Translations under genes and position numbers: made by a program
In this document: one piece after another, positions 9,128 through 17,268 of the stretch
How positions within the stretch are numbered: position 1 is the first letter of the stretch
Layout: every line of letters starts with the position of its first letter
The notes under the pieces: generated by a model
Database searches by the model: none
Told to the model about the DNA's origin: nothing
What the model saw: the letters and a program-made list of their open reading frames with translations, nothing else
Origin: Bacteroidota bacterium
GTDB lineage: Bacteria; Bacteroidota; Bacteroidia; Chitinophagales; Chitinophagaceae
Direction: 5' to 3'
NCBI GenBank assembly: GCA_030706635.1
Contig: JAUZOD010000020.1
Span: forward strand, 1-59,526
Length of the DNA stretch: 59,526 nt

Positions 9128-10585
9128 ATGACTATGGAAAATATTAATGAAGAGATCGCCGGATTGTTTGCCGGTTATCGTAAAGAGCCGCTTGTTTCCA
9201 TTAAAAAGATTCCGCAATCCGGGAGTATACGGATCTATTACCGCATCCATACGGCAACACAAAGTTATATTGCCACCTATGGCATTAACATCAGGGAAAA
9301 TCAGACTTTCGTCCGGTTCAGCCGGCATTTTAAAAGCAAGGGTTGTCCGGTGCCGGAGATCTATGGGGTGAATGCGGAAGGAACCTTATATATACAGGAA
9401 GATTTCGGAGATGCGTCCCTGTTAAACAAACTCGAGGAACACGGATTTACGCCGTACGTATTCGATTTGTTTAAGCAAAGCCTGAAATCCCTGGCGCATT
9501 TCCAAATCCGGGGCGATGAAGGACTCGATTACGATAACTGGTGCCTTACGTCCAGTGAATTCGGGAAGCAGGCCATCCTCAGCGATCTGTTGTATTTTAA
9601 ATATTATTTCCTGGATACGCTGCAGCTTCCCTACGACAAGGAAAAACTCATTGCTGATTTTGAAAACTTCGCTTCCGATCTCAGTGAAGTGGATTATAAA
9701 TATTTTATGTTCCGCGATTTTCAAAGCCGGAATATCATGATAGAAGAGGAAAAAGTTCATTTTATTGACTACCAGGGCGGCATGAAGGGCGCGCTGCAAT
9801 ACGATGTGGCTTCCATGCTCTGGCAGGCAAAAGCGGAATTACCCGATGATTGGAAAAACGACCTGCTGGGATATTATATGGACGTGGTGGAAGAAGAGCT
9901 GGATCGGAAAATGGACCGCGAACGTTTTGCCAGGCAATATCGCGGGTACGTGCTGATCCGCCTGATGCAGGTACTTGGCGCTTATGGATTTCGCGGATTG
10001 TTTGAACGCAAGGCCCATTTTCTCATCAGCATTCCGCTGGGGCTAAAAAATCTGCGATCCTTTTTGCATCATCATTTCACCGGGAGGGATCTGCCGGAGT
10101 TTGAAAGGGTGCTTCACCTCATCGTGGAAGACCAGGTGATCGAGCGCTTCGTGCCGCTCCGGGCGAATTCGGAAACGCCGCTTCTGGTGCACATCAACAG
10201 TTTCTCCTATAAAAAAGGGATTCCGGCGGATTCATCGGAAAATGGCGGTGGATTCGTTTTTGATTGCCGTGGCATTTTAAATCCCGGTCGTCAGGAAATA
10301 TTCAAAGCCAAAACCGGCAGGGATAAAGAAGTCAGTGATTTCCTGGAACAGGAAACCAAAATGCCGGAATACCTGAACAGTGTCTTCGATCTTGTGGATA
10401 TTTCCGTGGAAGATTATATCAAACGCGGTTTCAAAAGCCTGATGGTGAGCTTTGGATGTACCGGCGGCCAGCACCGGAGTGTATATGCTGCAGATGCGCT
10501 GACCCGGCATCTTAAAAATAAGTTCGGTGTTCAGATTGAACTGCATCATGTGGAGCAGGAAAAGAAAAACTGGGTAAACGGATGA
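9128..10585 (+). CDS. APH/AmgK-like sugar kinase fused to RapZ C-terminal domain
   Basis: The 485-residue protein has two parts. Residues 1 to about 330 form an aminoglycoside-phosphotransferase-like kinase, with FRDFQSRNIM near residue 194 as the catalytic loop (Asp and Asn present, the usual His replaced by Phe) and FIDYQGG as the metal-binding Asp. Residues from about 350 to the end match the RapZ C-terminal domain: VFDCRGILNPGR and MVSFGCTGGQHRSVYAAD are its signature segments. The N-terminal P-loop kinase domain of true RapZ is absent. AmgK-type kinases phosphorylate MurNAc/GlcNAc at C1 for peptidoglycan recycling. The RapZ C-terminal domain of E. coli senses glucosamine-6-phosphate. A MurU-like gene at 13998 fits an amino-sugar role. 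The exact substrate is inferred. Confidence 0.85.
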   Translation: MTMENINEEIAGLFAGYRKEPLVSIKKIPQSGSIRIYYRIHTATQSYIATYGINIRENQTFVRFSRHFKSKGCPVPEIYGVNAEGTLYIQEDFGDASLLNKLEEHGFTPYVFDLFKQSLKSLAHFQIRGDEGLDYDNWCLTSSEFGKQAILSDLLYFKYYFLDTLQLPYDKEKLIADFENFASDLSEVDYKYFMFRDFQSRNIMIEEEKVHFIDYQGGMKGALQYDVASMLWQAKAELPDDWKNDLLGYYMDVVEEELDRKMDRERFARQYRGYVLIRLMQVLGAYGFRGLFERKAHFLISIPLGLKNLRSFLHHHFTGRDLPEFERVLHLIVEDQVIERFVPLRANSETPLLVHINSFSYKKGIPADSSENGGGFVFDCRGILNPGRQEIFKAKTGRDKEVSDFLEQETKMPEYLNSVFDLVDISVEDYIKRGFKSLMVSFGCTGGQHRSVYAADALTRHLKNKFGVQIELHHVEQEKKNWVNG

Positions 10586-10594
10586 GACAATCTA

Positions 10595-11143
10595 TCAGCG
10601 CAGCTTGAAAATGATCCCAACCTGTACAATAGAAATATCAAACCCGGCTTCTACATTAAATCCGAAATGACGATTCAGGAAATAGGAGGCTCCGACAAAC
10701 GCGCCGGCGACAGGATAAACCTGGTCATGATGACTGCCGTCCAGGTAATAAACATCGTCAAGATTAATGTAATATCTGACTCCCAGCGAGAGTCCTGCAT
10801 AAGTATCCAGCCGGCGGACATGCCATCCATAATGCCAGGCTGATCTTGCAGCCAGAAAAAAGTTGTGGCTCAAATTGTCGTTGGAACTGCCGATCTCTCC
10901 TCCCAGTGTTATCATGCCGGACCCCGCTCGCCAAATCCCATATTCAAGCGCTCCTTTAATACCGTAAATGAAATCCTGATGAGGACACTCATGGGAAATG
11001 CCTGTTCCCCCTCCTGCATTAAACAAGATGCTTCCTCTTGCCATAATCGCTTCCGGGTCGGGCTTGCCGGTTTGAGCAAGAGAATTGAATGATAAAAAAA
11101 GGCTGAAGAATCCAAATGCAGCAGTCGTTAGGGTTTTGGTCAT
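10595..11143 (-). CDS. outer-membrane beta-barrel protein, paralogue 1
   Basis: The 182-residue protein has a Sec signal peptide (FGFFSLFLSFNSLAQ) and alternating aromatic/glycine strands, ending in FNVEAGFDISIVQVGIIFKLR-like strand sequence whose last residues suit an outer-membrane barrel. It is a clear paralogue of the next gene: WHYGW, LDTYAG, YFLNRHFGFNVEAG and the C-terminal strand are shared. The two lie in tandem on the same strand with 89 bases between them, so they arose by duplication. It converges with the kinase fusion, only 9 bases apart. The function is unknown. Confidence 0.7.
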   Translation of the reverse strand: MTKTLTTAAFGFFSLFLSFNSLAQTGKPDPEAIMARGSILFNAGGGTGISHECPHQDFIYGIKGALEYGIWRAGSGMITLGGEIGSSNDNLSHNFFLAARSAWHYGWHVRRLDTYAGLSLGVRYYINLDDVYYLDGSHHDQVYPVAGAFVGASYFLNRHFGFNVEAGFDISIVQVGIIFKLR

Positions 11144-11232
11144 GGCAAGTTATTTTATTACCGCAGACCTGCGTTAAAGTAAGATACAAACCGCAAAGCT
11201 GCGAAAATGTTAAACCTGATTTTAGCCGGTTA

Positions 11233-11775
11233 TCAGCGTAGTTTAAAAATAATCCCCGCCTGGATAATAGAAATATCGTACCCGGCTTCTACATTAAAAC
11301 CAAAGTGGCGATTCAGGAAATAAGAGGCGCCGATAAACCCGCCGACCAGAGGAAAAACCTCATCCTCATGACTGCCGTCCACAGAATAAACTTTTGAATC
11401 ATCACTATAAAACCCGGCCCCGACAGAAACCCCACCATAGGTATCCAAACCACGGACATTCCATCCGTAATGCCAGGCCGATCTTCCGGCTAAGCCAATG
11501 GAATGACTCAATTCATTTATAGAAATACCGAATTCACCGCCCAGTGTAATAACACCGGGGCCGGCACGCCAAAGGCCAAACTCAAGAGCCGTTTTGATAC
11601 CGACGGAGAGATCATTGTAATATTTATAGGTGAGACCGGGGCCGGCGCCCAGGTTAAGCGTTGTGCTTCCCAGGGACACGGGGGATTCCGGATCATGCAC
11701 GCCCTGAGCACAGGAATTGAATGATGCAAAGAGGCTGATAAGAACGAAGGCGGCTGCTACTCGTATTTTGGACAT
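11233..11775 (-). CDS. outer-membrane beta-barrel protein, paralogue 2
   Basis: The 180-residue product is the upstream member of the tandem pair. It has a signal peptide (AAAFVLISLFASFNSCAQG) followed by beta-strand-like segments with regularly spaced glycines and aromatics. The blocks ARSAWHYGW/GRSAWHYGW, LDTYGGVS, DGSHEDEVFP and NRHFGFNVEAGYDIS align throughout with paralogue 1. Differences cluster in the likely extracellular loops, for example YYNDLSVG here against PHQDFIYG there. No catalytic motif is visible. It resembles small 8-stranded OmpW/OmpA-like barrels in size, but I cannot assign a family with confidence. Confidence 0.7.
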   Translation of the reverse strand: MSKIRVAAAFVLISLFASFNSCAQGVHDPESPVSLGSTTLNLGAGPGLTYKYYNDLSVGIKTALEFGLWRAGPGVITLGGEFGISINELSHSIGLAGRSAWHYGWNVRGLDTYGGVSVGAGFYSDDSKVYSVDGSHEDEVFPLVGGFIGASYFLNRHFGFNVEAGYDISIIQAGIIFKLR

Positions 11776-11862
11776 GTAAATAATTTTATGATCTTGAACC
11801 TTTTTTAGTAAGATGCCTGTAAGGTCGCTAGTAATGATTAAACTTTCTGCATTGTATTTGCC

Positions 11863-12789
11863 CTAATCTCGTACAACCAATTTTGCTTTTTCTTTTGCGG
11901 TGCCGATGGTAGCTATTGCTCCTGAGTTGAAATTAAGGAAGTCTGCTTCAACGCCATCTGAAAATATTACTCCATGCGTTGGCATATAGGATTCTAAAAC
12001 CAATTTTATAGGCCCGGTTAGTATACCGGCGTTCAGATCAATTTGCGTTTTCTTGCTTTGAAATGGTTCTCTGACCGCAAATAATAATTGGTTGTCTTTA
12101 AGTTTCACTATTTTCTTTCTGGTATCATCTTTTTCTATGAATTTACGCATTCCAAAGGTCATATTGAAAATGGAACTCAGCCAGCCTGTGGAACCGGCTT
12201 TTGTTGATACAATAATTCCCGATGAAGAGTGTTCTTCTATTTTGTTGTTATAGGATATCTTATAACGGGCTGAAACATGAGAAGAAGCCCCGATGAATAA
12301 ATCATTAAATGCCAATATCCTTTGCCCGTCATTTAAAATGGCTTCTGCGAGTATTGCGATTTTTGACTTGAAATTGTTGGTTATTACTTTTTCAACTGCC
12401 CCGATGAAGTTGCCAGGATTGAAAGGAAGCAGAAAACCATCATACCGCCCAATGTCGGGGTTTACGGCAACTATCGGTACTTCATTTACATATTTTGCAG
12501 TGTTTGCGACCAGTCCATCCTGTCCTATTACAATTATTACCTGATTCTTATTGAATAGAAAAGACGGCAGGAAATTTCGTTCTATGATTTTGTTTTTTAT
12601 CAGTTTGGAGAGCTGGCGCTGGACGAGTGAAAGTGAATCGTGAAAATTTTGATGTTCAATTTCATAGTCTTCAAAATTCCCGCCTGAACGTTCAATAAAA
12701 AACTTGGCCTGGGCCTTGGTATTAAAGCGTTCAATCAGCGCTTCAAGTCGTGTTTTATTCTTTACAATTATAGCATATTCAATACTCAT
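11863..12789 (-). CDS. NAD-kinase-like / sugar-kinase-superfamily protein
   Basis: The 308-residue protein has the NAD kinase/diacylglycerol kinase fold signatures in altered form. VIGQDGLVAN at residues 87-96 stands where NAD kinases have GGDGT. FNDLFIG near 161 is the NE/ND motif, SGIIVSTKAGSTGW near 190 is the STxxGSTGW motif, and FSDGVEADF lies near the C-terminus. The GGDG-to-GQDG change and the missing Thr suggest an unusual substrate or reduced kinase activity. Its start overlaps the stop of the SPFH gene by 4 bases (ATGA), so the two are translationally coupled. Base composition is clearly more A+T-rich than the flanking genes, consistent with acquisition. It is not the cell's standard NadK, by length and motif drift. 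Confidence 0.72.
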   Translation of the reverse strand: MSIEYAIIVKNKTRLEALIERFNTKAQAKFFIERSGGNFEDYEIEHQNFHDSLSLVQRQLSKLIKNKIIERNFLPSFLFNKNQVIIVIGQDGLVANTAKYVNEVPIVAVNPDIGRYDGFLLPFNPGNFIGAVEKVITNNFKSKIAILAEAILNDGQRILAFNDLFIGASSHVSARYKISYNNKIEEHSSSGIIVSTKAGSTGWLSSIFNMTFGMRKFIEKDDTRKKIVKLKDNQLLFAVREPFQSKKTQIDLNAGILTGPIKLVLESYMPTHGVIFSDGVEADFLNFNSGAIATIGTAKEKAKLVVRD

Positions 12790-13805
12790 CTTTTGTCCGT
12801 CTTATCTTTGAGAACTGATTCTAAGAGTTCCGGGCTGATATTTAAATTTCCGATCTTATTTGCATTTTCTGCAAGTTCCCTAAATGCCAATGCAATATTA
12901 AATTTCGGATCAGGATTGTTATTGAGGGCCGTAATTATTTTCCAGTCCATTTCCTTATAGGGTTTCAAGGTTGTTTCTACTACATAACCTTGAGTGTCTG
13001 CCTCGTTTCTTTCATTGGCAGTCTTCTGTTCAATTAAGAGTTTTCGTTGATTTTCAACCGCAATATCTGCCTGAACTTTCATTTCGCGCAGTTTACGGTC
13101 ATTTTCTGCTATCTGAATTTCAGCTTCCATTTTCTTTTCATTAATCTGTTTTTTCTTTTCTTCTACAGCAATCTCTGTGTTTAATTCTGTTTCTTTTATT
13201 TTTCGTTCCTGCTCAACAGCAAAATTCCTCCGCTCGTAAACTGCCAAATCCGCCTCCTGAGATAATTTTTCTCTTGTTTCTGTCTCCAGCGCTCTCTCCA
13301 TCTCCGGAGTAGCCTTGATGGCGAGGATATTTACAGTTAGTATTTCAATGCCCAGACTGGAAATGGCCTGGGATGCATGAAGGCCCTCTGTAATTTTTGT
13401 TTCTATTGTTTTTGCCGAACGGATTGATTCTTTTAGTCCAAGACTGTGTATATAGGAAGATGTAGCTGTTTGGGCTTCATTTATGATTCGCTGATTTAGT
13501 TTTTCAGCATCGTTCTTTTTATAAATTCCCTTACTATCCACAGTAAAGTCCAGCAGCTCGGCCAATTGCTTGGGATTACCGATTTTATAAGTGACCTGCC
13601 CCTGAATGGAAATGCTTTGATAGTCGGTTGTTGTTTCATTGAAAATAAACGGAAGGTCGTTGCTTCCGAGAGGAATCGCGGCAATTGAACTGTTTGGGGC
13701 ATAATAGAAAAAGGAGAGGCCGCGCCCTTCATTTTTTACCCGGCCATTTTTAAAATGGATGACATAGGTCATTGAATCAAATTTGATATAGCTTATTCCA
13801 AACAT
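12786..13805 (-). CDS. SPFH/band-7 domain protein
   Basis: This 339-residue protein has an SPFH (stomatin/prohibitin/flotillin) domain in roughly residues 1-175. It is followed by a long charged coiled coil at about 170-275, rich in Glu/Lys/Gln with EVEKKKQINEKKMEAEIQIA-like heptads. The helical tail ends NISPELLESVL. I see no clear transmembrane helix, so membrane attachment, if any, is peripheral. SPFH proteins assemble into ring or scaffold structures. The NAD-kinase-like gene overlaps its 3' end by 4 bases, which implies a two-gene unit. The A+T-rich composition matches its partner, not its neighbours. The function of the pair is unknown. Confidence 0.78.
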   Translation of the reverse strand: MFGISYIKFDSMTYVIHFKNGRVKNEGRGLSFFYYAPNSSIAAIPLGSNDLPFIFNETTTDYQSISIQGQVTYKIGNPKQLAELLDFTVDSKGIYKKNDAEKLNQRIINEAQTATSSYIHSLGLKESIRSAKTIETKITEGLHASQAISSLGIEILTVNILAIKATPEMERALETETREKLSQEADLAVYERRNFAVEQERKIKETELNTEIAVEEKKKQINEKKMEAEIQIAENDRKLREMKVQADIAVENQRKLLIEQKTANERNEADTQGYVVETTLKPYKEMDWKIITALNNNPDPKFNIALAFRELAENANKIGNLNISPELLESVLKDKTDKR

Positions 13806-13860
13806 ATAAATCTCTATTTTAGTTATTTTAAGGGTTTAAACTTTCTTTGCTGGAAGCGAA

Positions 13861-13916
13861 AGGTATTCTGGTGTTTTTACCTGAGATAAAATTAAATTTT
13901 ATAACACCAAATACCT
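13861..13916. promoter_or_regulatory. inverted repeat between SPFH and nucleotidyltransferase genes
   Basis: AGGTATTCTGGTGTT (13861-13875) and AACACCAAATACCT (13903-13916) are inverted copies with a one-base bulge and a 27-base A+T-rich spacer. The site lies just upstream of the SPFH start, so it could be an operator, or a terminator for the nucleotidyltransferase transcript, which runs the same way. No strong T-run follows. The rest of the 190-base gap shows nothing else. Confidence 0.35.
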
Positions 13917-13997
13917 CACTATATTCTATTACATGAAGATAATATTTAAAACTAAAAGACAGGTGCTGTTTTAGCAAACGGGAAATTCGGAAATCTT

Positions 13998-14753
13998 CTA
14001 AGGAAAGAAACTTTCAGCAACGGCAACTGCTTCCTGTTTCCCCACATCTACCAGTTTCGAACCGGAGTGATCAAATCCCAGAATCTGATGAGAACCGGCG
14101 AGATCAAGGTAAACATCTACGATTGAAAATTTTCCCTGCTGATGCATGAGTGGAAATATTTCAGGAGACAGGATATGTATGCCGCTGAATGCTTTTTGTT
14201 TCCAGGTGGCCGGAATATTTTCTTCGCTGGTTTTTGTAATTCGTTCTGAAGGAGAACGAACTACCAAACGCTGTTCCCCTGTTTTCATATTCCGCCATCC
14301 GCGCAGGTGGTCTTCTTCATTAAAAAGGAAATACCGGGACGATACGCGATCCGTCAGGGCGAGTGTTGCCAGCGGCAAATGTTTGCGGTGAAAGGAGATC
14401 ATGGTTTTTAAATCGAGGTCCGTCAGAATATCCGCATTCATCAGCACAAAGGGTTCCTCGGTAAAAAACCAGGCCGCTTTTTTTAACCCGCCACCTGTTT
14501 CCAAAACTTCATCACTTTCATCGCTGATGGTAATCTTACTTCCCCAGCCATCATTTGTTTCTATGGCATTGATGACTTGGTCCGCGAAATGATGAACGTT
14601 CACCAGCACTTCTGTAATGCCGTACTGGTGCAGGTAAAGGATATTCCGCTCTAAAAGACTTTTTCCGTTAATGAGCGCAAGGGCTTTGGGATGCTGATCC
14701 GTCCAGGGTTTGAACCGGGTTCCCAATCCTGCGGCCAAGATCATTGCTTTCAT
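13998..14753 (-). CDS. MurU-like sugar-1-phosphate nucleotidyltransferase
   Basis: The 251-residue enzyme is a sugar nucleotidyltransferase. It has the N-terminal pyrophosphorylase motif LAAGLGTRFKPWTDQHPKAL, which holds the nucleotide-binding Gly loop and Lys, then SDESDEVLETGGGLKKA and VLMNADILTDLD (metal-binding Asp). SIVDVYLDLA and VDVGKQEA close the domain. The order and length fit the MurU branch (MurNAc-1-phosphate uridylyltransferase), which works with an AmgK kinase in a peptidoglycan-recycling bypass. The AmgK-like fusion lies 3.4 kb away on the other strand, so they may share a pathway without being in one operon. A glucose- or mannose-1-phosphate substrate cannot be ruled out. Confidence 0.8.
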   Translation of the reverse strand: MKAMILAAGLGTRFKPWTDQHPKALALINGKSLLERNILYLHQYGITEVLVNVHHFADQVINAIETNDGWGSKITISDESDEVLETGGGLKKAAWFFTEEPFVLMNADILTDLDLKTMISFHRKHLPLATLALTDRVSSRYFLFNEEDHLRGWRNMKTGEQRLVVRSPSERITKTSEENIPATWKQKAFSGIHILSPEIFPLMHQQGKFSIVDVYLDLAGSHQILGFDHSGSKLVDVGKQEAVAVAESFFP

Positions 14754-14793
14754 AAGCGAAGACTATTTTCTTATAAAACTAAGACCGGCATCT

Positions 14794-16395
14794 TCAGAGT
14801 ACAATATTCTGAACCAGACTGCTCTTGCCCGGATAGTCGGTGTTGAAATGAAGACCCCGGCTTTCCTTCCGGAACTGAGCTCCCTTCACGATCAGAAACC
14901 CGGTGGTGATCAGGTTTCTCACTTCACAGAGTTGCGGGGAAACAATGGTGGTTTCATAGAGGGATTCTATTTCCTCATGCAGGAGATCGAGTCTTTTGCT
15001 CGCTCGTTCCAGCCGGATATTGGTGCGCACGATGCCGACATAATCACTCATCAGCAATTGCAGCTCTTTTATGCTTTGGGTGATGAGGATCATTTCGTTT
15101 GGGGCTGTTGTGCCTTCCGCATTCCAATCCGGGATTTTTTCGTTAAATGCAATATTCCCGATCGTCGTAACGCTGTCCAGATAGCAACGGTGTGCAAAGA
15201 CCAGCGCTTCCAGCAAAGAATTGCTGGCCAGCCGGTTTGCACCATGCAATCCGGTGGATGCACATTCGCCGCAGGCATATAAATTCCGGATGGAAGTATG
15301 ACCCCATTCGTCCGTTTTAATGCCGCCACAGCTATAGTGAGCGGCGGGCGCTACGGGAATCATCTGGGTGGCCACATCGATGCCGATGGATTTACATTTT
15401 GCATATATATTCGGGAAGTGCTCCCGGAACTTCTCCATATCCATGTGACGACAGTCCAGGTACACATGTTCCGTACCTGTTTTCTTCATCTCGCTGTCGA
15501 TGGCCCGCGCTACAATGTCGCGGGGAGCCAGGTCCTTCCGTTCATCGTACTTCGGCATAAAGGCTTCCTCATTCTTGTTCCGCAGGATGCCGCCATCGCC
15601 GCGAACGGCTTCCGTGATCAGGAAAGAAGGGCTTACTCCCTGCTGATACAGGGCCGTGGGGTGGAACTGAATGAATTCCATGTTCTCGATCCTCCCTTTT
15701 GCCCGGTATACCATGCCGATGCCATCGCCGGTGGCGATCACCGGGTTGGTGGTGGTCCGGTAAACCTGCCCGTTGCCGCCCGTAGCAAAAACGGTAATGC
15801 GCGATAATATTTTTACAATACGGTTCTCCCGCAGATCCAGTGCATAAACGCCATAACATTCGATGTCCGGAGTTGACTTGGTAACCAGGTATCCCAGGTG
15901 GTGCTGGGTAAGAATATCCACCACAAAACAATGCTTGATGATCTCAATATTTTTCTGTGCACTCACCGTGCTGAGCAGCGCGCGTTCCATTTCCCTTCCG
16001 GTAACATCCTTATGATGCAGGATCCGGAATTCGGAATGACCGCCCTCTTTCCCGCGTTTAAATTCACCTTCTTCGTCCTTATCGAATTGGGCGCCCCATT
16101 CAATCATTTCTTTTATCCGTTCTGGTCCTTCCTTCACGACGATCTCCACAGTTCTCGGATTACAGAGTCCGTCTCCTGCGATCAGCGTATCCTCAATGTG
16201 TTTATCGTAACTGTCGTGTTCCAGGTCGGTCACCCCCGCGATACCACCCTGCGCATATTTGGTATTCGTTTCGTCGGCGATGGTTTTGGTAATCACCAGC
16301 ACCTGCTGATCCGGGCAGGCACGGGCCACCTTCAGTGCATAGGTTAATCCGGCAATACCTGAACCAACCACCAGGAAATCCGTTTTTCTGATCAT
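14794..16395 (-). CDS. nadB: L-aspartate oxidase NadB
   Basis: This FAD enzyme oxidises L-aspartate to iminoaspartate, the first step of de novo NAD synthesis. The 533-residue protein starts with the dinucleotide-binding loop VVGSGIAGLTYALK. It carries KYAQGGIAGV, ENMEFIQFHPTALY, GGIKTDEWGHTSIRNLYACG and HGANRLASNSLLEALVF, all diagnostic of NadB as against succinate dehydrogenase flavoprotein. The length is normal. nadA and nadC are not in the window. The lipoprotein gene at 16411 ends 15 bases upstream on the same strand, so the two may be cotranscribed. Confidence 0.97.
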   Translation of the reverse strand: MIRKTDFLVVGSGIAGLTYALKVARACPDQQVLVITKTIADETNTKYAQGGIAGVTDLEHDSYDKHIEDTLIAGDGLCNPRTVEIVVKEGPERIKEMIEWGAQFDKDEEGEFKRGKEGGHSEFRILHHKDVTGREMERALLSTVSAQKNIEIIKHCFVVDILTQHHLGYLVTKSTPDIECYGVYALDLRENRIVKILSRITVFATGGNGQVYRTTTNPVIATGDGIGMVYRAKGRIENMEFIQFHPTALYQQGVSPSFLITEAVRGDGGILRNKNEEAFMPKYDERKDLAPRDIVARAIDSEMKKTGTEHVYLDCRHMDMEKFREHFPNIYAKCKSIGIDVATQMIPVAPAAHYSCGGIKTDEWGHTSIRNLYACGECASTGLHGANRLASNSLLEALVFAHRCYLDSVTTIGNIAFNEKIPDWNAEGTTAPNEMILITQSIKELQLLMSDYVGIVRTNIRLERASKRLDLLHEEIESLYETTIVSPQLCEVRNLITTGFLIVKGAQFRKESRGLHFNTDYPGKSSLVQNIVL

Positions 16396-16410
16396 AGCTG
16401 ATATCCGTTC

Positions 16411-17181
16411 CTAATAATTAATTGTGTATTCAAATTTTTCAGGATGGGTAAACACCTCGATGAGGTTGTACTGCATAACCACCTGCTTTTTATCGGGAGA
16501 TAATTTAGCCAGGATATTGTCCACTTTTTTTACCGGTCGCGGCAGATTAATGGTTAAAGTATATGGTATGGAAATCCCCATGTTTCCGGCGTCCTTCATT
16601 TGCGAAAACTGCGGAATTTGCTGCAGGTCTTTCCATTTCTGCTCATTTAATTTCCGGGAGATCAGTCCATCGTGGCTTTTAAAATCATAGATGGCGTTGA
16701 ACTGATTCATGTCCGGCATATTGTTGTCACTGCCTGCGGAATCTGTTTTCCCCGTCATGCCTTTGAAAAGCTGGGTAAAGCCGAGAGATTGATTGTTCAT
16801 AGAGTTGTACAATTTCTCCAGGTTCGCCTGACTGGTGAATGGGATATGGATATCACTTTTGAAGATCTTCTGCTCCATGTTCAGTTTCATATGCACGGCG
16901 CCATCTTTTACCAGCTCCTTATTTTCCGGAGTCACGTCTTTGGCACTGTCCATCAGGGTTTTCATCATCACCGTCGTGTCCAGGTTTTTACCGGGTAATT
17001 GTTTTTCCATTTCCTCCTGGCCGAGATAGCTCTGCATGGCTTCCAGCAATTTGCTCATATCGGTGTTGATGGTCAGGTTTCCATTTCCATCCGGTTTGAT
17101 GTCAATTTGTTCATGGATCTCGAAGCAGCTGGCCAGCAGGAGGGCCAGTACCCCGGTAAATAAATATTTGAGCCGGTTCAT
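16411..17181 (-). CDS. lipoprotein of unknown function
   Basis: This 256-residue product has a lipoprotein signal, MNRLKYLFTGVLALLLASC, with Cys19 as the lipidation site. The mature part starts with FEIHEQIDIKPDGNGNLTIN, followed by helical regions and beta strands such as SIPYTLTINLPRPVKKVDN and KKQVVMQYNLIEVFTHPEKF. No enzymatic motif is visible. The layout suggests a periplasmic lipoprotein facing either membrane. Similar proteins occur in Bacteroidota without assigned function. It is located just upstream of nadB on the same strand. Confidence 0.75.
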   Translation of the reverse strand: MNRLKYLFTGVLALLLASCFEIHEQIDIKPDGNGNLTINTDMSKLLEAMQSYLGQEEMEKQLPGKNLDTTVMMKTLMDSAKDVTPENKELVKDGAVHMKLNMEQKIFKSDIHIPFTSQANLEKLYNSMNNQSLGFTQLFKGMTGKTDSAGSDNNMPDMNQFNAIYDFKSHDGLISRKLNEQKWKDLQQIPQFSQMKDAGNMGISIPYTLTINLPRPVKKVDNILAKLSPDKKQVVMQYNLIEVFTHPEKFEYTINY

Positions 17182-17268
17182 CGTTGATTTTTGTTTTTTT
17201 GATGACGCGCCGTATCCTGTCCCGGGTGGTCAGGAGCCGTGTAAAAATACAGGCGGAAAGGTACGCCT

